A model generated the notes under the pieces. That model made no database searches and was not told the DNA's origin. It saw only the letters and a list, made by a program, of their open reading frames with translations. Made by a program: the position numbers and the translations under genes. From Azadirachta indica (taxonomy: Eukaryota; Streptophyta; Magnoliopsida; Sapindales; Meliaceae), in the NCBI GenBank assembly GCA_022749755.1, contig CM040450.1, positions 8,826,913 through 8,890,912 of the forward strand: 64,000 nucleotides of DNA, in the 5' to 3' direction. Below are positions 21,355-31,510 of the stretch, piece after piece (within the stretch, counting starts at the first letter, position 1; each line of letters starts with the position of its first letter).

Positions 21355-23800
21355 TACAACAACTTACTTGCCCATAGGTCTACTGCAACTCTGGTCCTTA
21401 TATACGCACCATCCTCTAGGCCAAAATTGAACGAAAACCCTACTCCCAAGTACTATATGAACATGCAAGTGAAGATCTCGCAATCCCTTAATCCGTCCAT
21501 TACTATAGTATGCCCTAGATCAATTGAATATATGTGAAGCGCAATACCCTTGGCCACGTCAGTCTGATATCTATAGAACCTAATTTAATCCAGTAGGTAA
21601 GGAATGTAAATACACAATGCTGCATAGCAAAATAAATCTAAGCATCCTTATGGGCAAAGGGACTCGAATCGTAGACTGTGATCTCCCTCTGCCGAAAATG
21701 GATCTCACAAGCTACCTAATGGTCATCACTGAGGTTCATAGTCAAGTACATAACATGTACTTGGATCCAATCTCCATGTAGTCGGGAATGCCTTGCCGTC
21801 ACAAAGGACTCAATCTCCAAGTTCAGGTAGAATGTGCTTTCGGCCAATGCTCATAATAGGTACCCTCTCTGTGTGACCTGAAGCACAGTTTATAGAAGCA
21901 AGAAATTATTAATTCATTACAATAGTCCAATGTTATGGGACCATTTCTTTGTATACAATCTGTTGGTGTGATAACATGGCAATATACTCACTGATGTGCT
22001 GTATATGTAATATGTGATTGTAAACAGAACTATGTAAGAAATCATACTTAAATTGACATTTGGTAAAATCACAAGAAGAAAATAGGACTTACTCTGTCCT
22101 TCAACCATCGCCCTGCCTCAAAGACACCATTAATGTAGGACGGTGTCAATCTGCCTGTCTCACACTCTGTATATGCCCCTAAGGTAGCAATCTATCAAAA
22201 GAATTGACCAAAGGTGTTATCTAAAACTAGGCCAAAAGGGCAGATATGATATCCAAGTGCATACTGCAGCCAACTCTTTACCTACTTGCCCTACATTCGC
22301 CTTAAAGGATTAGTGTACAGGGCTTGATAGGAAGTCGACCTCTGGTAGATGAGACCGAATTAAATCTAGTCATCCAAATAGTGTACGTCAATAATACAGA
22401 CACTTGAGCCCCCTTTAGTGTCAACCTAAACCAAAAATATTAGTTAAACTTAACAAAAATATTTGTCATATATCATTTAAGAACAAAAATACAGGTTTTA
22501 AGTAAGCAATTGAAAAATATACTAACTTGTGCATCCTGCCCTACATTTGGACACAGCAGCCCACGAATCTCATCGATCAAAACTTGTATGCTATCAAGTT
22601 GGTGCTGCAATGACTTATCCTACCTCGCTTTAAAAGCCTAAAAATCAACTTAAAGTAGGCTCAGATGTCCGGCAATATAATATCCCTACAAAGGCAGATC
22701 AGGACGAGTATTGGAGGCACGATTGACAGGGTCATTTAGGAAGAGCTCTTTGTAATAATCTGTCTGCCGCGAGGGACGATGAGGTTGTAGATGTAACGAA
22801 AGATAGCAAACAATTGTAAAAAAACAATTAATCACTGAATAAAGTTCTCTGTAGTTCAACCATATTAGACCTATTTTATACCTATGCATACCTTCTTAAG
22901 TCTCATTGAAGTGTGTAATGTCGCAGTTATCTAATCTACAGCAAGCACAAAGGGAATTGAAATCCTAACCGTCCTCGAGATGATAGGAGGAGACATGTCA
23001 GCAGCCTCAATAGAGGGACTAGGTATATCTACTAGGGTCAGGTCGTCCTAGAATACAGTCCCTCTGTACTCCCCCTCATCTACGCCCACCAATCCCGCTA
23101 TCTGTGTGTAGTAGGGTTGTCTTCATTCATCCTTAATAGGCTCAATTTGCTACCGTACAACCAGTGGCTATAAAAACAAGTTAATTTCAATTGTTTCCCA
23201 TCAATGTGGTTCACAAGCAAAATTATTCATGTAAAATTAGGCAAACACACAACAAAATATCCATTTAATATAGTATTGTAGAGGAACTCAAATAGTGCGT
23301 CCTAAGTATTCCATCGCCGATGTTCTTCACCACCGTCCATCTCAACATACGTGGCAGACGTTGATTTGTGCATTATGCAAACTATTTCTCAATAGTAGGT
23401 AGGACCTTGTATATCCACATCTAAAACCAAAATTTCAAAAAGAACAGATAATTAAAAAAAAAAGGATAAAATCTCCCCTGTAACTAGGACATCCCAAAAA
23501 ATAAAAAACCTACATATTATCACCATGTGAACTATCCAACTAGTACAACACTTCATATTTTGCTACATCACTCGCTATTCTCCCTCGTTGACAAAACAAC
23601 ACATCACAAAACAACATCAAACACAAATACATATATCCAAGCAATCCAACTTTTACATCTTCTCATCTAAATGTATATCCAAACATACACCATATATCAT
23701 AGTAAACTAGAAATTAAGTATGTAAAAGTTCTCATGTATACATGGAATGCTAGCGGGAATTTTTCTACATTGTATTTTGTACTTGTAATGTGACTTGAAA
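21355..23800 (-). pseudogene. Ulp1-like gene remnant, MULE-B unit 1 (DUF1985 part deleted)
   Basis: Homologous to the Ulp1-like remnant in MULE-A but uninterrupted by the gypsy element. The catalytic His-Trp motif reads H-stop (TGG to TAG at about 21718), a lesion shared with MULE-B of unit 2. The DUF1985-like N-terminal part present at 55540-55728 in unit 2 is absent: sequence at about 23778 jumps to what corresponds to 56590. Not functional. Confidence 0.55.
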
Positions 23801-24349
23801 AAGAACTTTCGAGTTGAGCCCGATGACACATTTTCAAGTCATGTCACAAATACACTGGGTTGTTCACGAACGACGTTGTCAAACAAAATTCAACCAATTC
23901 AAACTCAAATTTAGTCAATTATTTTCCAAATTATTAACATCTTAACATAGCTAACAATTAATTCATGCAAAATACCCAAATTTGTACGAATAATCATGCC
24001 AATTTCTAATGGGAAATCAAACCCTAACATGTAATTTCAAAGACCCGCCAAAGATGAAGCTACCGCTACGTGTGTCACCATCAAACACTCTCCATTCATC
24101 TTCGAACCGTGACTGGAGGCTAACTTTGGTCCGTTCAATGTAAGGTGAAAATGCTCGAATGTGAAGACAATATTGAAACCGCAAGTGTTTTGTTGCTATT
24201 TCAATTTTGGGGCATGAGGGCAATTCCATCCAATTGAAAGAAAAAGGGGCAATTTTGAATGAAAATTTGCTGGGATGGTATTTTCGAATTTTACTTATAA
24301 ATTAGGGGCATTTTTGGTTATTTTCTTTCATATTTTACTACAAAGTCAA

Positions 24350-27300
24350 ACACACCGTTTTTATTTTTCTAAACTACTGCAATGCACGTGAAGAGAGGAT
24401 TTTTGAAAAAAAAATAGTAACATATACATTACAATTATGGTAAAGGACCCAAATTTTAAAAATAAATAACAACTACGCCTTAGAATTGAAAATAAGTGAA
24501 AATGAAACTCTTTCTATTAGATTTTCTATCATTATTTATTGTTCATTTTTACGAAAGTTCTTCAAATTTTGATGCAATAAAGGCATCAAAATTAATCTTA
24601 TTAGTGATAATTCGTCAAAAATAAATTATTTTTAACTAGCTCATTTGCGACCACTTTCAACAACTGCTAGCAATCGAAAGAAGACATTTTTGACAAAATT
24701 TCACTTGTTGTGTCATTAGATTGCATGGTTAGAGAAATACCTTTTCTTTTTGGTAGTATTCTATAAAACTCCATTTTATCAATGGCACAATATATTGCAT
24801 TTACAATGCAATTCACCAAGTTTAACGCACAATTTCAATCACCAATATGTGAATAATAACAAATTAAATTTCATATATGTGTATAACAATAATAAGCACA
24901 TAAATCAAATGAGTAAAAGAGTAGAAAAAGACAACACCAAACTTTTATGTGATTCAGCAAATGTTCGTCCATGTCTCAAAGCTCCAAGTTTGAGGATTTC
25001 CCTACTTATACCTTCAAACCCAAAGAAAACCAATTATAACTTCAAGTAGACTTGACAGGTAACACCCAAACCTTACACCAAGTGGTCTACATGGATGCTT
25101 ATCTATCCTTTAAAATTAAGTGACTTTTGAGTGTCACTTATACCTCACAATCTAAGAGTGTTTCCCTCCCACTTACACGCAAGAAGCATAAAGAAATAAC
25201 CTTGAGAAAAGAATTTTATCATGGAAAGTACGAACACTCCTTTCAAAGAATAGTAAAAATGAAAACTAGAGTTTGTAATGAATTAGATGTACGATTTGCA
25301 AAGATAAGCTCAAATTCTAAAATATATAACAAAGTTTTTCAAGCATGCTAAAACTTGTTTCAAATGCGTTTACACTATTACTAATAGTAAAATATTGAAA
25401 ACTAGCCGTTAAGAATAAAAAATCAAAATTTTTAGAATTTCGGTTGATCAAAAATGACCATTCGATTAACTAGATAGGCAAATTTAGCTAAACAAATGTT
25501 CAAATTCAACTTGCCAAGTTCGATACTGATTTTAATTATTGTTCATTAGTTCTGTTGAACCTGTTGGATTAGTTTACATGAATCGAATTGAAAACTAAAA
25601 AGTGAACTAGTTTTGATCAAGATTGACTTTTCTGTTAAAACATTACGGACCAATTAGTTGACCCAATCAGAAAACTAGCTTTATATAGAGTTCATAATGT
25701 ATACGATTAGGTCCATCCCAGGTGGGAGTTGGAATTTAGTCCCTAAAAAACCTACGGCTAGTTTTTGCATATTCAAAATATTCACATTAAATTATATAAC
25801 TATAAGATTTTTTAAAAGTATTAAAAACTTGTGTTTTTGATAAAAGAACAAAAAAATATTCTGAGCATTTCAATGCAAATCAATGATCATTTTAAAGGCA
25901 CATTACAATTATAATTATCTACCTAAAAATGTATAAGTTTACTCCACATTGATGCTTTGATTTTGGACATTTTTTGAATCATCACAATTACATTCTAATT
26001 CTTCATATTAAAAAGTCTCACAACAAATACTACAAGTAGAATTTAGTTAATAATAGATATCAATATTTGTTATTATCAAAACAATAACTTAGAAGCCTTA
26101 GGACTAACATCAAAGACGGCTAGGTCACTAGACATCTTGTAAGATTTCAACATTAGGACTTCTAAAATACCTAGTGATCATCAAAAGACATGGTGGCTTG
26201 ACTCCTTGCAATTAAGATTTACGGTTCCAAAAGCTCAATCTAGAATCCAAGGCCTAACGATCTCAAATTCAACAGGTGTTTTTCAAAGCTTAGTTAGCAT
26301 AACAACTAATGAAAATTTGCCACATGAATTAACAAGATTTTTTAATAATTATTATTATTATTTGGTTTTATTTACTAGTAGTAAACATAAATTTTGTGGT
26401 AATAGTCAAAGAAATTACCTTAGGCCATATTATTGAGCTTGAATAAGTGGCTTTTGTGTATTAGCTTATTTGTAGGCATAATTTGTTTTTAAGATCTATA
26501 GTTGAATAATTATTTTATTCCATTTACAATCACCAATGATTAAGGAATTTGATTTGTATTTAACATTTATAGTTCAATAATTATTTTATTCTATTTACAA
26601 TCACAAGGACTAAGGATTTTGATTTAAAGAAGAATCGACTAACAGGTATTTTATAAAGAATAGGATTCTATATGAGTAAGAAGGGAACTTAAGTGATAAA
26701 TATATGAAATTATTGTAAAAGTTTATTTTCGTTCTTTTCCTAAAAAAAAGATTTTGATCTATCAAAGAATATTTCTAAGGACAAATTCAAGGTCAACAAT
26801 TCAATTTGTTTATTGGTTTACTACAATAGATTAGAATTACATTGTTAGATTAGGTTAAAAATGTTAGAATATTAGAATTTCACATAAATCTATGCTCATA
26901 AAGTATAACAAAAATTTAGGAAATTACATAGTTTTATTTAAATTTGGGTTTTAATATGTTAAACTAAACATCTAAAGGAAAATTTCAAAACTTGTTTATC
27001 CCTGAAGGATTTTGATATGTATAATTTTGAATGATATAAAATTAAGGTTTTTAATATTATTTCAATTTTTTCATGTTATGATAAAATTTTGAATGTTACA
27101 AGTACTTATCTCTTTAAATACTGAAAGCTTAATTTAAAATTGATAATTTCAAGAATGTGTTGTATTTCTAATATTCTATAATTTTGAATTTGTGTTGCAT
27201 ATTAATTTGTTAATATTTTAAGTACACAAAGTTTCCCTCTTGGTTGCCTAATTGTAGTTTCATGTTAAAAGCCAGTTGTATTTCTAAAGTAAGACAACTA

Positions 27301-27390
27301 TCTATTTAATTAATCATGCTTTAAATGAGCTAGTGAATATAAGAGCTTCAAATATGGGCACCTATCATTTATTAAACTCATAACATAAGT
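24350..27390. repeat. Repeat X, copy B1
   Basis: AT-rich, no gene. Collinear with 57130-59997 and, from about 24870, with the A copies. It ends at aactcataacataagt (27390), directly followed by P450 intron sequence. The stretch 24900-25200 resembles plant LTR leader sequence (gtgattcagcaaa...cgtccatg), but no retroelement frame accompanies it. Confidence 0.62.
26497..26625. repeat. 72-bp tandem repeat, 1.8 copies
   Basis: Two units starting tatagtt(g/c)aataattatttt, 71 bp apart (26497 and 26568). Homologous sites hold one copy (MULE-A side) or nearly three (59299-59500). Confidence 0.75.
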
Positions 27391-27426
27391 CCGATGTTAA
27401 ACTCACAGTCATGGAAGTTCAGCTAC

Positions 27427-29628
27427 CTGTGAGGAACGATGGATATATATTCTAAACTGAAATCATTATATCTTGAATAGCATTAACCTTGTAATTTCCA
27501 GGGAGAACATCAGCAACTTCAGCTCTTCTTATCAATACCTACAAAAATTTTAAACAAGGAAATCATTTAAAGTCCAAGTTAATGGAGGAGACTAAATTTA
27601 CAAGAAAACAAATATCTGTTTTCTCTATTCTTCTTTTTATTATTGATCAATCTTACTATTCTATTTTTATTTATCCTTATTTGGGGTTTCCAAAACAATG
27701 ATATTCAATCAAAAGGAAGGAAAAGGATTGCAGCCTACAGGAGGATGTGGGTATAGCCGCATTGGCTCATTTATGCAATGTGTTAGTAATTTTAGATCCT
27801 TTCTGTCTTCAAAGGAAGACGGTCTTCCCTGTAACACTCTGTCAACTCCATCTCATGCCTTTATCAATGAGTTAGAATCCTGAAGAATATATTTAGAAAC
27901 AAAAAAAATTATTGACTATTGACATTGCACGCACAAACATGGAACTCAATTAGAAATTTGGAAACACTTATACTTACTAAGCCTTTGAACAGATAGCCAC
28001 TGAGAGGCTAACTCGGTTGGATATAATAAGCAAAATATAAATGACAAATTAGACTTGTTGTTGTAGATCCACTTATGGAAGAAAATTATTTACTTATGAA
28101 CTATACATAACTGAAAGCCTGGAGACCAATGAAAATAAATTGGTACTTGATGGACCTCTATAGCTATAATGCAACTTGCTTATTGATAAAAAGATGTTAT
28201 CATGCCTTTTGTTCCATATACATTGCAAACAACCTGAACGTGGATCCTAACAACAAATGGAGGTAGGGATAGACTCCATGACTTTTGCATAAACAAACTC
28301 ATGTTATCGTGATTTTTCACTTTGCATGCATTTACATGCCACCAGCTAAACAAGCCAAATTTGGATCCTACAATATATCTACATCTGTAACTAAAGATGT
28401 TGGTTTTAATTCCAATAGTAAAATCAAAATCACAAGCTTTAGAAAAATAATAAAAGGGATGCAAAGAAAACGCAAATAGATACATGCAAGAGTATAGATA
28501 CCTTACCTAGAAGATTCAATGTCCAAGTCAACACTGAACCAGTAGTCTCATGGCCAGCAACTAACATAGACAAAAGATCGTCTCTTAATTGTCCACTTGA
28601 GACCTGATACGTATAGAACATCATAATAGGACAAGCTTAGAGAATAAAGATAATAAATTCAATGTCTTAAAAGAATTAAGACTAAAGCAGTTCATCCAAG
28701 CTCATTCATTGAAATAAGTCCTATGCTCAAAAGAGAACAAAATAAAAGAAACAGTTCTCATTTATTTTATTCCATAACAGGTTGTAACTTGAGATATACA
28801 ACAAGTATGTCTCGACACACAGATGCACTTGCATAAATAAAATCTTTCAAAAAAAAAATAACAACCATCTCTGATAAAGAGTTCCAACATTTTGCTTGAG
28901 AATAATGCTGCTCCCATTCCATGTGTGACTCATTAAATTCTTATGTAGATGAAATGTACAATTCCAGACCACATCTATCTATAATTCCATTCCAACACTT
29001 GCAAATGCATTCTAAACAGTGAAATAAAAGCACACTAAGTAATACATGCAAACCTCTTCTCTACCGGTAAGCAAGAAACGAAGGACATTGGGATCACTGT
29101 CATTCACATATTCCTCGTCATCAATTCTTTCAACTTCAGCTTGCACAATCTCTTTGCACTTTGCAATAAGCTCTTCCACAGTTTTTCTAATCAACGCAAC
29201 TGCGTTTTCAGCTTTTGTTTGTCTCGGAACAATCTTACACAATGCATTAATCTGCAACAGCACTGATTTGCAAAGTTTAATGGCCAAACTAGATTGAACA
29301 AAGATTTGGATTAACATGAAAAGGAACCTGCCTTCCAGTAAGGTAAAATATTAGTAGAATGACGCTCTGACTCGTTCAAAGCAGTGTAAACAGCACCAAT
29401 AACCGGGCTGTCAACTGTAAGCAAGTAAGAATTGTAGTTCAATAGTGAAAGGCCAATAACATCGAGGGTCAATTGAGAAAAATTTTCTTCCATATTTACA
29501 GTAGATCCATTCAGGACATCAGTTTGCAACTTCTCTACCAATCTGACAGGACATTTGCAAAATACCTTATCAACTATTACAGACAAGTACTTCTTGTGTA
29601 AAGACGAAACCACAGCCCTGCGCCTTGC
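27427..29628 (-). pseudogene. CYP97C-like P450 pseudogene, middle exons (unit 1)
   Basis: Five exons read leftwards. 29332-29628: [15 protein letters not shown] to LPYWK, open. 29054-29251: [11 protein letters not shown] to TGREE, open. 28502-28603: [20 protein letters not shown], the I-helix oxygen-activation motif AGHETT kept. 27739-27879: helix K ExxR motif in [12 protein letters not shown], with TGA at codon 8. 27427-27538: [19 protein letters not shown], with TAG and a 2-bp insertion. Introns have AG acceptors; the first donor reads AAG|GCAGGT, a GC-AG intron, in both units. The exon order equals that of CYP97C genes. The next exon upstream is the stub at 31269-31307. The last exon here is repeated at 18113-18200 on the other side of MULE-B. 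Confidence 0.85.
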
Positions 29629-31268
29629 CTGCCAAGAAACCAAATTTTATCTCAAATTATAAATCCAAAACCAAAATTGAATATAACCCATTTAAAAGCC
29701 TTCTCTACATGCTGAAGGTTATGAATGAAGGTAAGTTCAGTCATGATCTGAAAGGAACAAAAAAGAAATGGCATGACCTCTAGTCTGTACCATATACTAA
29801 ATCAAACCAACTTGGCTCAAAAGGATTTTTTCTACATGTCCTAGCCTTGAAGCTTATCTTTTAAGGTCAAGTATAAATTTAACATGTATTATAAGGGCCA
29901 TAAAAATTCTAACTCTTTATAAAATAAATAAGAGCCAGAGTGCATTGAGTGCAACCACTACTCAGTTAAGCCCTAGCCTCACATTAACATCAAGGAACCT
30001 TATTTTACTCAAAATCATGCAAGCAACCTTAAACCCTCTTAGATCTAAAATCTTTCTCTCTGAACATGATGAAAAAAATAAACAATGAATAAAGAAAACC
30101 TTATATGTCACTACTGAACAATATGCCAGTACCATCTAGCAACCTTCGGCCACACCATCAATGCAAAGTATATCAGAGGAGAGCTGCCCAACAAACCATA
30201 AGCTGCTTGTTTTCACTCTATTTACTACCATGTTTGCAATAGTGACAGCCGAACCAATGGCCAACTCATGTCAACATCCCAATTGTTGCACTCAGACGAC
30301 AGTGACAAATCCTGTGTAAGCCACCTCGGCGTTAGCCAAATTTGCTCTCAACTTCTACACATCTTGTTTTTGTGCCTCAGCCTATCTATATTTCTCTTCT
30401 CTTGACTCATCTCATGCTTCTTATTATCAACTGGTTTTCATTGGTTTGATCATAAAATATGTTACTAAGTATCTACCTAACATTATCTTGTAACTAATCA
30501 ATATATCTGTTTGTTAAACCCAGTACTGAGGTCTATTACTTGTTTCTTGTTGTTACCAAATCATGCTCTCTCTCTTGACTCATCTCTTACTGTATGAAAA
30601 GGTTTTTTCCTTTCTTTTTTGGTCTAGAATGGATGCTGAGCTATTGTGTTTCGTTTATTATTGAAAGTGAGCAAGAAAAATGCGTTAATGTTAATGGATG
30701 AAGTGTTGTAGCTTTGTTTAATGAGTGATTGGCAATAACAAATTCTTGGACGGTGAAAACTATTATTGTATCATCATTCACCACTAGGTAAGTGAAAGGA
30801 TCAAGTTTGATATACTTTTACCAAAGCGATGTGCAAACGAACCTAAAAATATCTTTGTTCCAAGTTGAGCATTAGGAACCCCTATGCTTAAAGTTGAGGG
30901 GCCGTGTTAAAGCTAAAAATAGAAATGTATAAGGTGTCAATAAATGGCGGTTATTGGAGTCGTAATAGTTGTCTCTTCCTTATTCATTACTCATTCAACA
31001 CTATATAAGTCTTGCACTAGTTTATTAGTTAATATCATTCAATAATAATGCAACCTCTAAGCAATTAGCTAGCATTACATCTCAATTTTTAATTTCAAAA
31101 TCCTTCGCTCTTTTGCTTCCTAGCTTCAGTAATTTATCTTTCAAAGTTCTTTCTATAGAATTTTTAACTTCCCTCCAATTAAATCCCTTGCATCTTACTT
31201 GCAAGATAAAAATAATAGTAATAAAAACAGAAAAATCCCAAATAAGAAGAGAGATAAAATGACATTAC
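29629..31268. other. P450 intron holding unit junction and putative LTR
   Basis: No coding sequence recognised. By splice phase this is the intron between the exon stub WT (31269) and ARRR (29628). It is 1.6 kb long, includes the point chosen as the unit 1/unit 2 border, and contains the LTR-like segment at 30905-31079. Confidence 0.55.
30905..31079 (+). mobile_element. Putative short copia-type LTR, unit 2
   Basis: Same as 598-770: purine-rich gttgaggggccg immediately before TGTTAAAGC, TATA box TATATAAG at 31002-31009, possible end at ATTACA (31079). No internal retroelement domain is recognisable alongside. Confidence 0.38.
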
Positions 31269-31307
31269 CGTCCAAGGCAAGCCTTCAGCAATTGCAAAAC
31301 TCGTGCC
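31269..31307 (-). pseudogene. CYP97C-like exon stub (unit 2 side, belongs to the unit 1 gene body)
   Basis: Minus-strand reading GTSFAIAEGLPWT then GTAATG donor. It joins in phase to the exon at 29628, so this stub and the exons at 27427-29628 are one gene copy. Cut at 31307 by MULE-A. Confidence 0.72.
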
Positions 31308-31510
31308 ATTCTCGAAGGTAAGTTTCGAGTATAGCTACTATTAGTTTTGAGTTACACTTTCGAGTTAGGCGAATTTTCTGCCTATATTCGAGTTATACTT
31401 TCAATTTTTACAGATCCCAGGTGGATGCACGATTTTGTTAAGTAATGAAAACTAGTAACTCTGGGTGTTTTGTCATTGATTAGCTATTGTTTCTTGTTTT
31501 TGGTGCAGTT

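Larger units (their letters stand above)
18201..24350 (+). mobile_element. MULE-B, unit 1 (inserted in the CYP97C-like gene)
   Basis: Second member of the MULE family, without the gypsy insertion. It begins directly at a P450 exon boundary (18200/18201) with 280 bp of CGAAAGT-type motifs, then mudrA (18638-20499), the middle palindrome block (20745-20890) and Ulp1-like remnant (about 21355-23800, minus). A further conserved stretch follows (23780-24350) with a 70-codon minus-strand frame of no known family (24017-24229). Internal deletions removed the transposase core and the DUF1985 part. The right limit is uncertain because repeat X follows without a visible border. Confidence 0.72.
1..30308. 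repeat. Tandem segmental duplication, unit 1
   Basis: First copy of a large direct repeat. Its first bases recur almost unchanged at 30309 and 62263, and every landmark recurs in the same order and orientation: TATA-bearing LTR at 598, 30905 and 62858; P450 exon stub at 962, 31269 and 63223; subtilase ATG at 13771 and 44590; last P450 exon at 17121 and 47915. The unit edges are an arbitrary phase because the window opens inside the array. Compared with unit 2 it lacks about 0.4 kb at 11004, about 0.7 kb at 20131 and about 1.2 kb near 23778, and keeps about 1 kb at 27129-28118 that unit 2 lost. Confidence 0.93.

Noticed and set aside
24017..24229. 70-codon minus-strand frame in MULE-B of unit 1 (reads EDEWRVFDGDTRSGSF).
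   Set aside because: Frame is broken in unit 2 (56820-57040) and no family is recognised; mentioned under MULE-B only.
24900..25200. Stretch resembling a plant LTR leader (gtgattcagcaaa, cgtccatg).
   Set aside because: No LTR ends, primer site or coding domain nearby, so not listed as a separate element.
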